Below are positions 29,873-41,006 of a stretch of DNA of 64,000 nt, piece after piece. The notes under the pieces were generated by a model. That model searched no databases, was not told the DNA's origin, and saw only the letters and a list, made by a program, of their open reading frames with translations. Every line of letters starts with the position of its first letter. Position 1 is the first letter of the stretch. The position numbers were made by a program, and so were the translations under genes. Source of the stretch: Labrenzia sp. 011 (GTDB lineage: Bacteria > Pseudomonadota > Alphaproteobacteria > Rhizobiales > Stappiaceae); NCBI RefSeq assembly GCF_003075075.1, contig NZ_QCYM01000010.1, forward strand, positions 1 through 64,000, in the 5' to 3' direction.

Positions 29873-30322
29873 ATGGCGGACGAAGAGCACTTTACGCTAG
29901 CGGATATGTGTATCGCAAAAGGCATGCGCATGACCGAGCAGCGGCGGGTCATTGCCACGGTGATCGAGGAAGCCTCGGAAGAGCACCCGGATGTCGAGGA
30001 GCTTTACCGTCGCTCCGTCGCCATCGATCCGGGGATTTCCATTTCCACCGTGTACCGGACCGTGAAGCTGTTCGAGGACGCGGGGATGATCGAACGGCAC
30101 GACTTCCGGGACGGCCGTTCGCGCTACGAGACCGTTCCGGAGGAGCATCACGATCATCTCATCGACTTGCGCAGCGGCCAGGTGATCGAATTCCGGAACG
30201 AGGACATCGAAGCCCTGCAGGATTTCATTGCCAGGAAACTCGGCTACAAGCTGGTCGATCACCGGCTGGAACTCTATGGCGTTCCCCTCGATCTTTCGAA
30301 GGACGAAAAGGACAATGGCTGA
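29873..30322 (+). CDS. Fur-family metal-responsive regulator (Fur/Mur type)
   Basis: 149-residue dimeric repressor. The winged helix carries GMRMTEQRRVIATVIEEASEE and the recognition region ISISTVYRTVKLFEDAGMI; the metal-binding part has EEHHDHLIDL and the C-terminal EALQDFIARKLGYKLVDHRLEL. It lacks a CxxC zinc pair, as do rhizobial Fur/Mur proteins that regulate manganese uptake (and iron genes in some species). Position beside rimI and an acyltransferase gene matches the rhizobial mur locus as I recall it. The ATG at 29873 is preferred over the frame start at 29792. Confidence 0.9.
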   Translation: MADEEHFTLADMCIAKGMRMTEQRRVIATVIEEASEEHPDVEELYRRSVAIDPGISISTVYRTVKLFEDAGMIERHDFRDGRSRYETVPEEHHDHLIDLRSGQVIEFRNEDIEALQDFIARKLGYKLVDHRLELYGVPLDLSKDEKDNG

Positions 30323-31199
30323 AATCAGGGCCGTTCTGATTATTTTCGCTCTGACGATTGTTTCGCTGATCCTCATTCCGCTGCAATGGATCGCGATCCG
30401 GCTGCAGCTTCCCATGCGCCGGAAACTGCCGCAGCTCTGGCATGTGATCGCCACACGGCTGGTCGGCATCCGTATCCGCCAGATCGGCCGCCCCTGTCCC
30501 GACAGGCCACTGCTGATCACCGCCAATCATGCTTCCTGGGTCGACATCACGGTCATCGGCTCGCTCATGCCCCTGTCCTTCATCGCCAAGTCGGAAGTCT
30601 CCGGCTGGCCGGTCTTCGGACTGTTCGCCAAACTTCAGCGTACGGTATTCGTCGACCGGGCAAGGCGGGCGCGCACCGCCGAGGTGGCCGACACGATCGC
30701 CGACCGCATGGCGGCGGGCGATGCGATGGTTCTGTTCGCCGAAGGCACTTCCAATGACGGCAACGGCGTTCTGCCCTTCCGCTCCGCCCTTCTGGGCGCG
30801 GCGACGCGCGCGGTGGGAAACGGCGCTGGCGCGAAGGTCTGGGTGCAACCGCTGTCGATCGCCTATCAGGGCTTTTACGGCTTGCCAATGGGCCGGGCGC
30901 ATCGCCCGCATGTCGCCTGGTACGGCGACATGGAACTTGCCGGCCATCTGTGGGGCATCTTCACCCGCGGAGCCCTTGACGTGATCGTGCGCTGGGGCGA
31001 CCCGGTTCTGGTGGACGGCGACACGGACAGGAAGGCGCTGACGCGCAAACTGGAGGGGGAAGTCCGGGCCATGACCGTCGCCTCCCTGCTGCAGAAGCCG
31101 TTTGAAATTGAAGATTCGGGCGAAAGCAACGATTCGGACGAAATCGAGCCGTCGGAGTTCTTCTCAAACGGGGAAAAAACCGGTAAAGCTGGCGCCTGA
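30315..31199 (+). CDS. Lysophospholipid acyltransferase (PlsC family)
   Basis: 294-residue 1-acyl-glycerol-3-phosphate acyltransferase-type enzyme, membrane-bound through an N-terminal hydrophobic segment (AVLIIFALTIVSLILIPLQW). The acyltransferase motifs NHASWVD (H-x4-D) and FAEGTS are present. It may make phosphatidic acid, or act like rhizobial OlsA in ornithine lipid synthesis; sequence alone does not decide. The ATG overlaps the fur/mur stop codon by eight bases, indicating coupling. The C-terminal 25 residues are acidic and Ser-rich. Confidence 0.85.
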   Translation: MAEIRAVLIIFALTIVSLILIPLQWIAIRLQLPMRRKLPQLWHVIATRLVGIRIRQIGRPCPDRPLLITANHASWVDITVIGSLMPLSFIAKSEVSGWPVFGLFAKLQRTVFVDRARRARTAEVADTIADRMAAGDAMVLFAEGTSNDGNGVLPFRSALLGAATRAVGNGAGAKVWVQPLSIAYQGFYGLPMGRAHRPHVAWYGDMELAGHLWGIFTRGALDVIVRWGDPVLVDGDTDRKALTRKLEGEVRAMTVASLLQKPFEIEDSGESNDSDEIEPSEFFSNGEKTGKAGA

Positions 31200-31325
31200 A
31201 TTAGGCGAGCGCCGCCCGCGGCCCCGGCCGAGCGGACGGAAAGGGTGCGATGGATAACAGGATCCCGCCCGACGGCGCTTACACTCACGACATGCCGGCC
31301 GCGTGACGCAGGCCACGAGGAGCGA

Positions 31326-32810
<1,485 letters not shown>

Positions 32811-32826
32811 CCACAGGAGACGTCGT

Positions 32827-33960
32827 TTGACGCGTGACAGCCACTCTTCTCCCCGCAAGTCCCCGGACCCGTCGTCCGCCGCCGCTTCGGCCTCCGATAT
32901 GACCCATATCGTCCTTGCTTTTGAAGACAACCGGCTGATTGGAGATCTTTTCGGTCAATTCGATCAGAATCTGGCGCTGATCGAGCAGCGGCTGGGCATA
33001 GATGCCATTGCGCGCGGCAATCAGGTCACCCTTAAGGGCTCGCAGGCCAGTTGCGCGCAGGCGCGTACGGCCCTGGAATCCATGTATCAGCGTCTTCTGC
33101 AGGGGCAGGAGATCCATCCGGGCGATGTTGACGGCGCCCTGCGCATGGCAGCGGCTGCGGATGCGCAATTGCCCCTGCCGACCCTGGAGCCCAAGTCCCG
33201 GCTGGCCTTCGCCCAGATCGCCACCCGCCGCAAGACCATCGTCGCCCGCACGCCGACCCAGGACGCCTATATCCGCGCCATGGACCGCGCCGACCTGATC
33301 TTCGGCACCGGTCCGGCCGGCACCGGCAAGACCTTCCTGGCCGTCGCCTATGCGGCGGCGCTTCTGGAACGCGGCGATGTCGCCCGGCTGATCCTGTCGC
33401 GGCCGGCGGTCGAAGCCGGCGAACGGCTCGGCTTTCTGCCGGGGGAAATGAAGGACAAGGTCGATCCCTATCTGCGCCCGATCTACGACGCGCTTTATGA
33501 AATGATGCCGGCGGAAAAGGTGGACCGCGGCCTGCAGTCCGGCATGATCGAGGTCGCCCCGCTTGCCTTCATGCGCGGCCGGACCCTGTCGAACGCGGTT
33601 GTGCTGCTCGATGAAGCCCAGAACACCACCTCGATGCAGATGAAGATGTTCCTGACCCGTCTGGGGGAAGGCTCCAAGATGATCGTGACCGGCGACCCCA
33701 GCCAGATCGACCTTCCGCCCGGGCAGAAATCCGGGCTTCGGGAGGCCCTGGGTCTTCTGACGGACATTCGGGAAGTGTCCCACATCCGCTTCAATGAGAC
33801 CGATGTCGTCCGCCACGAGCTCGTCGGCCGGATCGTCACGGCCTACGACAATGCCTCCCGCGAGGAATCGGAAGCCCGCGAGCGGCGCTATTCCGAAACC
33901 CGGCGCGGCGGCGGCCGGGAGGAAACCACACCCCGTGCCCGCGAAGCGGCGGCCACCTGA
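32827..33960 (+). CDS. ybeZ: PhoH-family ATPase (YbeZ)
   Basis: 377-residue RNA-associated ATPase that works with the YbeY endonuclease in rRNA processing. Walker A is GPAGTGKTF, and Walker B VVLLDEAQNTT is followed by MIVTGDPSQIDLP, all standard PhoH motifs. The TTG at 32827 with AGGAG seven bases upstream is the best start; a longer frame overlaps miaB. The basic, Arg-rich tail after residue 350 is typical of the alphaproteobacterial form. ybeY follows directly. Confidence 0.92.
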   Translation: MTRDSHSSPRKSPDPSSAAASASDMTHIVLAFEDNRLIGDLFGQFDQNLALIEQRLGIDAIARGNQVTLKGSQASCAQARTALESMYQRLLQGQEIHPGDVDGALRMAAAADAQLPLPTLEPKSRLAFAQIATRRKTIVARTPTQDAYIRAMDRADLIFGTGPAGTGKTFLAVAYAAALLERGDVARLILSRPAVEAGERLGFLPGEMKDKVDPYLRPIYDALYEMMPAEKVDRGLQSGMIEVAPLAFMRGRTLSNAVVLLDEAQNTTSMQMKMFLTRLGEGSKMIVTGDPSQIDLPPGQKSGLREALGLLTDIREVSHIRFNETDVVRHELVGRIVTAYDNASREESEARERRYSETRRGGGREETTPRAREAAAT

Positions 33961-33977
33961 AGACCGTTGGAACAGTG

Positions 33978-34493
33978 ATGCCCGGCCCCTTGCCCGATGG
34001 ATTTGCGATTGATCTCTCCATAGAGGCGGGAGACTGGCCGGACGAAGGCGAGTTGTCCCGGCTGGCACGCCGGGCGATCTCGGCGGCCTTTGCCGAAGCC
34101 CCTCTGGAGGTGCTTGAAGATACGGAAGTCTCGCTGCTTTTCACCGACGATGCCGGTATCCGGCGGTTGAACGGCAAGTGGCGGGACAAGGACAGGCCGA
34201 CGAACGTCCTGTCGTTTCCCGGAAGCAATCCGGACGGCGACCTCTACGGGCCGCTGCTGGGCGATATAGTCTTTGCATATGAGACCGTTTTCCGGGAAGC
34301 CGGAGAATTGGGAATTGATTTCGGCGATCATCTTTCCCATCTGACTGTTCATGGTTTGCTTCATCTTTTCGACTATGATCATCAGGATAATGAGGAAGCT
34401 GAGCTGATGGAGAGCCTGGAGAAAGCCATTCTGGCCTCTCTGGGCATGGATGACCCCTACGCGGACAGGCCTCTTGTGGCGGACGGCAGTTAG
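33978..34493 (+). CDS. ybeY: Endoribonuclease YbeY (rRNA maturation factor)
   Basis: Zinc-dependent single-strand endonuclease needed for 16S rRNA 3' end maturation and ribosome quality control. The 171-residue product has the metal-binding HGLLHLFDYDH (H-x3-H-x5-H) and the upstream RDKDRPTNVLSFP segment. A GTG three bases upstream (33975) is an alternative start. The phoH-ybeY-corC-lnt order is the common bacterial one. Confidence 0.94.
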   Translation: MPGPLPDGFAIDLSIEAGDWPDEGELSRLARRAISAAFAEAPLEVLEDTEVSLLFTDDAGIRRLNGKWRDKDRPTNVLSFPGSNPDGDLYGPLLGDIVFAYETVFREAGELGIDFGDHLSHLTVHGLLHLFDYDHQDNEEAELMESLEKAILASLGMDDPYADRPLVADGS

Positions 34494-34528
34494 GTGGCAT
34501 CATGGCGCATGTTGTTTTGTATTGATGG

Positions 34529-35746
34529 ATGATGACCGCAGTTGAACCGCAAAGTCCGGCGGGCGAGCCGAAGGCCGCCACGTCAGGACAATCTCAGGAC
34601 GGGGAAGACCCGCAACAGACCGGGCCGCAGCGACCTGCGGCCTTCTTTGAAAACCTCAAGCGCGTGTTGCGATTCGGGCGTCAGTCATCGACTCTGCGCG
34701 AGAATCTTGAAGACGAACTGGCACGGGAAGGCAGCGACAACGCTGCGTTCTCTCCCGAAGAGCGCATGCTTCTCGGCAATATCCTGCGTCTTCGGGAGCT
34801 GCGCGTCGACGATGTCATGATCCCGCGCGCCGATATCGATGCGGTCGATCTGGACACCAGCCTGAGCCGCGTGATGGAGCTCTTCCAGAAGAGCGGTCAT
34901 TCCCGCATGCCCGTCTATGAAGACACGCTCGACGATCCGCGCGGCATGGTCCACATCAAGGACCTGATGACCTACATCGCCGAACGCGCCGCCGCTGCGC
35001 GGCCTGCAACTGCTGTGGACAAAAATTCCGATTCTGCCGACGGTAACGCCCCGTCGTCCAACGGTTCGGCACGCAGCGGCCACAACCGGCCGGACCTGGA
35101 TCTGTCCGGTGTGGATCTGTCGATTCCCCTGAAGGAGACCGAGCTGCTCAGGGATCTGCTGTTTGTGCCGCCCTCCATGCCGGCAACCGATCTGATGGCC
35201 AAGATGCAGGCGGACCGGATCCAGATGGCGGTGGTGATCGACGAATATGGCGGCACCGACGGGCTCGTTTCGCTGGAGGACCTTGTCGAAGAGGTCGTCG
35301 GCGACATCGAGGACGAACATGACGAGGCCGAGGAGGCCATGCTGACCTCGGAGGGAGAAGGCATCTGGATCGCCGATCCGCGCCTGCCTCTGGAGGATCT
35401 GGACGAGGCGCTCGGGACCCATCTGACGGAGGGCGAAATCTCCGAGGATGTCGATACCCTGGGCGGACTGCTCTACGTTTCTGTCGGCCGCGTGCCTGTT
35501 CGCGGAGAACTGCTTTTCGTGCCTGACGAAATGCCGGGGTTCGAATTCGAGATCATGGACGCGGATCCCAGGCGCATCAAGCGGCTGAAGATCCGCCGTC
35601 GCCGGACGGAGCCCCGTCCGCCGGAATTGCGTCGCCGCCCGAAACGCCCCGATACGCCTTCGGGCGAGGCCGGTCAGGACAAGGACGCCGGTACGGACAG
35701 AGGCGTGGTTTCCGGGGACCTGGGGCGCGCGGGCAAGCTTTCATAA
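34529..35746 (+). CDS. CorC/HlyC-family CBS-domain protein
   Basis: 405-residue cytoplasmic protein with two CBS domains and a C-terminal CorC_HlyC (transporter-associated) domain. The first CBS starts at VDDVMIPRADIDAVD and the second after LLFVPPSMPATDLMAKMQ, with VIDEYGGTDGLVSLEDLVEE as the family signature. No membrane segments are seen, unlike integral CNNM/CorB proteins. A Ser/Asn-rich insert of about 45 residues separates the two CBS halves, and the C-terminus is basic and Pro-rich. Its role may be in magnesium/cobalt efflux or 16S rRNA-linked membrane functions; not established. Confidence 0.85.
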   Translation: MMTAVEPQSPAGEPKAATSGQSQDGEDPQQTGPQRPAAFFENLKRVLRFGRQSSTLRENLEDELAREGSDNAAFSPEERMLLGNILRLRELRVDDVMIPRADIDAVDLDTSLSRVMELFQKSGHSRMPVYEDTLDDPRGMVHIKDLMTYIAERAAAARPATAVDKNSDSADGNAPSSNGSARSGHNRPDLDLSGVDLSIPLKETELLRDLLFVPPSMPATDLMAKMQADRIQMAVVIDEYGGTDGLVSLEDLVEEVVGDIEDEHDEAEEAMLTSEGEGIWIADPRLPLEDLDEALGTHLTEGEISEDVDTLGGLLYVSVGRVPVRGELLFVPDEMPGFEFEIMDADPRRIKRLKIRRRRTEPRPPELRRRPKRPDTPSGEAGQDKDAGTDRGVVSGDLGRAGKLS

Positions 35747-35813
35747 AATGCCTTGACCGCCTTGCAGCGAGACGACAAACCTCCTGACCTCTGAAACAGG
35801 AGAGCCGTCCCCG

Positions 35814-37430
35814 ATGCACTGGTTGTCACAAAGCCTCGCCGTTCTGCCGAATACCTTCCTTCTGGCCTGGGGCTGGCAGCGCCGTATCTTGTGCGTGTTG
35901 TGCGGCGCGGCGACCGCATTCGCCCTGCCGCCCTACGGGCTGATACCGGTTCTGGCGATAACCTTTCCCTGTCTTGTCTGGCTGCTGGATGGCGCGGTGG
36001 AGCCCGGGCCGGGAAAGGCTTACAAGCGGCTGCGGACCGGTTTCGCCCTCGGCTGGCTGTTCGGCTTCGGCTATTTTCTGTCCGGACTGTGGTGGATCGG
36101 CGCGGCCTTTCTTGTCGAGGCGGAGCGCTTTGCCTGGCTGATGCCCTTTGCGGTTCTGGCAATGCCCGTGGGGCTGGCCCTGTTCACGGGCCTGGGCGTC
36201 GCGCTTGCCGCCCTCTTGTGGACCGACCGCTTCCACCGGATCGTGCTTCTGGCTGCCTGCCTGGCCCTGTCGGACTGGCTGCGCGGCCATGTGCTGACGG
36301 GCTTTCCCTGGAATGCCTTCGGCTACGGAGTGTCCGGGTCTCTCACGCTGTCGCAGGCTGCAAGTCTCGTGGGCATCTACGGCCTGTCCTTCCTGACGCT
36401 CGCCCTTGCCGCGTCCCCGGCTGTGCTTGCCGATGCGAGACCCTTGCGGCAACGCCTCCGGGCCTTGGGGGGGGCTGTTGCCTGCCTCGCCCTTGTCCTT
36501 GTTTACGGCGCCGTCCGTCTTGCCGGCGTGGAAACGCAGGAGGCGGCGCTTGATATTCGCATCGTACAGCCGTCGATCGACCAGAAGGACAAGTGGCGGC
36601 CGGAACTCAGGGACAGGATTTTCCAGACCTATCTGGACATGACGGAAGCGCCGCTCGGCGGCAGCGCCCGTGTCGGCATGCCGCGGCTTGTGGTCTGGCC
36701 GGAGTCGGCCGTGCCCTTTCTGCTGACCCAGGAACCGGGGGCCTTGTATCGGGTGGCCGCGGCCCTTGGTGAAGGGAGCGAGCTTGTGACCGGGGCGATT
36801 CGCGCTGAAGCCGATGCCGCCGGAGCCCGCTACTTCAACAGCGTCTATCTGATCGGCGGCGACGGAACCGTCCACAGCGTATATGACAAGGTGCGTCTTG
36901 TGCCCTTCGGCGAATTCGTGCCCTTCCGCTCCCTGTTCGATCGTCTGGGCATTGCCGGTCTGGCCGGGCCTCTGGAAGGGTTCGAAGCCGGATATCAGCA
37001 GCGCATGATGTCGTCTGCCGGGGGGGCGGGGTTTGTGCCCCTGATTTGCTATGAAGCGATTTTCCCGGTCAATCCACCGGAAGAAGCCGGTGCGCCATCA
37101 TTTCTCCTCAATGTGACCAACGATGCCTGGTTCGGTCGCACGCCGGGCCCCTACCAGCATTTTGCCCAGTCCCGCATGCGGGCGATCGAGACGGGCCTGC
37201 CGCTTGTCAGGGCAGCGAATACGGGCATCTCGGCGATCGTCGACGGAAAGGGGGAAGTGATCGATTCCCTGTCGGTATTCGAGAAGGGTGTGATCGACGG
37301 CAGGCTGCCCCGGCAGCTCGGCAAAACTGTTTACGGCAGATTTGGCGATGCTCCTTTCCTCGTGACGGCGATACTGATCGTGTTTTTTACGGGTATTTTT
37401 CGATACAACCGGTGTTCGCGCGTAGATTGA
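35814..37430 (+). CDS. lnt: Apolipoprotein N-acyltransferase
   Basis: Inner-membrane enzyme that adds the third acyl chain to lipoproteins in the periplasm. The 538-residue product has N-terminal membrane segments (for example in the first 230 residues) followed by a nitrilase-like domain with the catalytic triad: Glu in WPESAVPF, Lys in YDKVRLVPFGEFVP and Cys in PLICYEAIFP. A final hydrophobic segment precedes the C-terminus. It follows the CorC-like gene by 67 bases, as in many bacteria. Confidence 0.94.
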   Translation: MHWLSQSLAVLPNTFLLAWGWQRRILCVLCGAATAFALPPYGLIPVLAITFPCLVWLLDGAVEPGPGKAYKRLRTGFALGWLFGFGYFLSGLWWIGAAFLVEAERFAWLMPFAVLAMPVGLALFTGLGVALAALLWTDRFHRIVLLAACLALSDWLRGHVLTGFPWNAFGYGVSGSLTLSQAASLVGIYGLSFLTLALAASPAVLADARPLRQRLRALGGAVACLALVLVYGAVRLAGVETQEAALDIRIVQPSIDQKDKWRPELRDRIFQTYLDMTEAPLGGSARVGMPRLVVWPESAVPFLLTQEPGALYRVAAALGEGSELVTGAIRAEADAAGARYFNSVYLIGGDGTVHSVYDKVRLVPFGEFVPFRSLFDRLGIAGLAGPLEGFEAGYQQRMMSSAGGAGFVPLICYEAIFPVNPPEEAGAPSFLLNVTNDAWFGRTPGPYQHFAQSRMRAIETGLPLVRAANTGISAIVDGKGEVIDSLSVFEKGVIDGRLPRQLGKTVYGRFGDAPFLVTAILIVFFTGIFRYNRCSRVD

Positions 37431-37537
37431 TATTTTTTGTTTGAGTTGAGTGAAGGAAGTGTGATACAACCGTGAAACGGCCGATTGAAGGCTGCTTCAT
37501 GTGCAAGTGAAGGGATGCGGGCAAACTTCGATCTTCT

Positions 37538-37555
37538 TGACCTTGTGGGAGGTCA
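37538..37555. promoter_or_regulatory. Inverted repeat upstream of praR
   Basis: TGACCT-TGTGGG-AGGTCA, a perfect 6+6 repeat, 65 bases before the praR ATG. PraR regulators are reported to control their own gene, so this is a candidate site, but I know no consensus to compare it with. Confidence 0.35.
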
Positions 37556-37620
37556 CCGAAGCGCTTGTGCAAACGACAACGAGCGGACATTCGCCGCGAG
37601 AAAAAGAAAGTGCGACGTAT

Positions 37621-38025
37621 ATGCCCAGTAAGAAGTCTCCGAATCCGATTGATATTCACGTTGGCAGCCGTGTCCGGCTCCGGCGCATGATGCTTGGCAT
37701 GAGCCAGGAAAAGCTTGGCGAAGCGCTTGGAATCACCTTCCAGCAGATTCAGAAATACGAAAAAGGCACCAACCGGATCGGCGCCAGCCGTCTGCAGCAT
37801 ATTGCAACTGTGCTGAAGGTTCCGGTGGCCTTCTTCTTCGAGGACGCACCGGGCACTCCGGATGAGGCCGAAGGATTCGGCGAAACGCAACCCACCTCTT
37901 ATGTCGTGGACTTTCTCTCGTCTTCCGAAGGTCTTTCGCTCAACAAGGCGTTCGTGCGGATCGAGGACCCGAAAGTCCGTCGGCGGATCGTTGATCTTGT
38001 GCGTTCCCTCGCCGGTGACGAATGA
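37621..38025 (+). CDS. praR: PraR-type XRE-family transcriptional regulator
   Basis: 134-residue Cro/C1-type helix-turn-helix protein. The DNA-binding part LGMSQEKLGEALGITFQQIQ followed by KYEKGTNRIG is the conserved PraR/phage-repressor-like segment, and the C-terminus NKAFVRIEDPKVRRRIVDLV matches rhizobial PraR as I recall it. PraR controls quorum sensing, biofilm and attachment genes in Rhizobium and Azorhizobium. The ATG at 37621 starts MPSKKSPNPIDIHVGSRVRL. Its place before metK is also the rhizobial one. Confidence 0.85.
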   Translation: MPSKKSPNPIDIHVGSRVRLRRMMLGMSQEKLGEALGITFQQIQKYEKGTNRIGASRLQHIATVLKVPVAFFFEDAPGTPDEAEGFGETQPTSYVVDFLSSSEGLSLNKAFVRIEDPKVRRRIVDLVRSLAGDE

Positions 38026-38079
38026 CAAAAATCCATCTCGCGCTTGACGTGACGGTCAACTTCTAAGATTGATGCTCCT

Positions 38080-38107
38080 TGAAGCGGCGATGTCATTCGC
38101 CGCTTCA
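38080..38107 (+). other. Hairpin in the praR-metK gap
   Basis: TGAAGCGGCGA and TCGCCGCTTCA pair perfectly over 11 bp around TGTCAT, 54 bases past the praR stop and 31 bases before the metK start. No U-tract follows. It may be a praR 3' stabiliser or a metK leader element; it does not match SAM riboswitch consensus that I know. Confidence 0.55.
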
Positions 38108-38138
38108 GTCATATTCATTCCCAGAAGGACGATCGCCA

Positions 38139-39311
<1,173 letters not shown>

Positions 39312-39337
39312 CATTGCGTAAACGCACAGGAAAAATA

Positions 39338-39364
39338 GGATCGCCGGCCGAGAGCCGGCGATCC
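39338..39364 (+). terminator. Terminator-like hairpin after metK
   Basis: GGATCGCCGGC and GCCGGCGATCC pair perfectly over 11 bp around CGAGA, 26 bases after the metK stop. Only a short GCTGTTT follows, so termination may be partial and trmB may be read through. Confidence 0.55.
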
Positions 39365-39385
39365 GCTGTTTGAAGTTGTTGCAAG

Positions 39386-40072
39386 ATGGCTGACCGTTAC
39401 GAAGGTTCCTTTTTCGGCCGCCGTGTAGGCAAGCCGCTGAGCCCGCGCCGTGAGGCGCTGATGCAAAGGGAACTGCCGCGCCTGGGGCTGGACACCGGCA
39501 AGCCGGCTCCCGCCGATCTGCGAGATCTGTTCCAGGCGGATGTCCGGGACATTTGCCTGGAAGTCGGTTTCGGTGGCGGCGAGCATCTGCTGCACAGGGC
39601 GCGCAGCAATCCGGACACCGGTTTCATCGGCGTCGAGCCCTTTGTCGGCAGCATGGCCAAGGCCCTGACCGCCGTGGTGGAAGAGGGGCTGAAGAACATT
39701 CGCCTCTATGACGACGATGCTGTCGTCCTGCTCGACTGGCTGCCGGAGGCCTCCGTGGATCTGGCCTATCAGCTCTATCCTGATCCCTGGCCGAAAATGC
39801 GCCACTGGAAGCGCCGCTTCATCAATGAGCAGAATCTCTCCCGCTACGCCCGGGTGCTCCGGCCGGGATGCGAATTCCGCTTCGCCAGTGACATCGACAC
39901 CTATATCGACTGGACCCTGCGCCACTGCCGGGATCACCCGGCCTTCGAATGGACGGCGGAAACGGCGGCTGACTGGAAGACGCCCTGGGAAGGCTGGCCC
40001 GGCACGCGATACGAAGCCAAGGCGATCCGCGAAGGGCGGACCGGTCGCTACCTTACGTTCCGGCGGGTGTAG
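39386..40072 (+). CDS. trmB: tRNA (guanine-N7)-methyltransferase TrmB
   Basis: Methylates G46 in the tRNA variable loop with SAM. The 228-residue product has [16 protein letters not shown] (SAM motif), [15 protein letters not shown] and the catalytic region [20 protein letters not shown], which is diagnostic for TrmB. It follows metK in the usual rhizobial order; MetK supplies its SAM. Confidence 0.95.
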   Translation: MADRYEGSFFGRRVGKPLSPRREALMQRELPRLGLDTGKPAPADLRDLFQADVRDICLEVGFGGGEHLLHRARSNPDTGFIGVEPFVGSMAKALTAVVEEGLKNIRLYDDDAVVLLDWLPEASVDLAYQLYPDPWPKMRHWKRRFINEQNLSRYARVLRPGCEFRFASDIDTYIDWTLRHCRDHPAFEWTAETAADWKTPWEGWPGTRYEAKAIREGRTGRYLTFRRV

Positions 40073-40127
40073 CGGGCGGCTTTTGCGCGCGAATCGACTT
40101 CTTTCCCGGATTCGGCGCCGCGCCCTC

Positions 40128-40156
40128 TTGCCTTTTGGCTGTCTTTGGCGTTATAC
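40128..40156 (+). promoter_or_regulatory. Candidate promoter of the rimP-nusA-infB operon
   Basis: TTGCCT (40128-40133), a 17-base spacer and TTATAC (40151-40156). Moderate match to a housekeeping promoter. It lies before the hairpin at 40194-40225, so its transcript would carry that hairpin in the leader. Confidence 0.4.
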
Positions 40157-40193
40157 AGCCCGTGTTTCACCTCAACGGCTTATCTGGGCATTT

Positions 40194-40225
40194 GAGAGTG
40201 GGCCCGCCGGGGACCCGCTCTTTTC
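40194..40225 (+). terminator. Attenuator-like terminator in the rimP leader
   Basis: AGAGTGGG and CCCGCTCT pair over 8 bp (one G-U) around an 11-base loop and end in TTTT. It is 113 bases before the rimP start. It could end trmB, or act as a leader terminator controlling rimP-nusA-ylxR-infB. Confidence 0.55.
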
Positions 40226-40337
40226 GGCTTACATAAACCGGAAACTGAAGATTTCGAGCAGGATTGCCCTATGTAAACCGACAGTCAGGCACATCTGATG
40301 CTCAAGAGCCGGCAACGGCTGCGAACAGGAGCCAAGT

Positions 40338-40931
40338 GTGAGCGCACACGAACCGAGGATTGTGACGGAACAGGGTCTGGATGCCCGTGTTGCCGCGATA
40401 GTGGAGCCGGTCATCGAAGACCTGGGCTACCGCCTTGTGCGCACGAAGATCAGCGCGGCCAACGGCTGCACGCTGCAGATCATGGCCGAGCGCCCGGACG
40501 GCACGATGACGGTTGAGGATTGCGAAACCGTCAGCCGTGCGGTGTCTCCCGCCCTGGACGTCGAAGACCCGATCAACCGGGCTTATCATCTGGAAGTTTC
40601 ATCTCCCGGTATCGACCGCCCCCTGGTCCGCACCGGCGATTTCGAGCGTTGGGCCGGCCATGAGCTGAAGGTCGAGATGGCCGTCATGCTTGATGGCCGC
40701 AAACGCTTCCGGGGCATGCTGCTGGGCGTTGAAAACGGCGCGGCCAGACTGCGCCTGCCCGATGCGGGCAAGGACGGGGAAGACACTGTGGCCCTGCCGC
40801 TCGAGAATATCGGCGAAGCCAGGCTGGTGCTTACCGACGATTTGATTACCGCGGCTCTTCAGGCGGAAAAGGCGGCTCTGGCCGCCCGTGAACCGCAGGA
40901 AGAGCTGACACAGGATAACACGCCCAACTGA
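40338..40931 (+). CDS. rimP: Ribosome maturation factor RimP
   Basis: Helps assemble the 30S subunit. The 197-residue product has the N-terminal RimP domain ([17 protein letters not shown]) with the conserved [14 protein letters not shown] segment, then the C-terminal SH3-like domain and an acidic, Gln-rich tail. The GTG at 40338 has AGGAG six bases upstream. First gene of the classic rimP-nusA-ylxR-infB operon. Confidence 0.94.
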   Translation: MSAHEPRIVTEQGLDARVAAIVEPVIEDLGYRLVRTKISAANGCTLQIMAERPDGTMTVEDCETVSRAVSPALDVEDPINRAYHLEVSSPGIDRPLVRTGDFERWAGHELKVEMAVMLDGRKRFRGMLLGVENGAARLRLPDAGKDGEDTVALPLENIGEARLVLTDDLITAALQAEKAALAAREPQEELTQDNTPN

Positions 40932-41006
40932 GCGCACAGCTCGGCGGCAGGAAGAAAAGCGCCCGGGTACGGACCCGAGACGAAAAAGGCGCAAGAGGAG
41001 TGGAAT

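Noticed and set aside
37402-37472. GATACAACCG repeated at 37402 and 37463
   Set aside because: Ten bases, one copy inside lnt coding sequence; too short and without symmetry to call a site.
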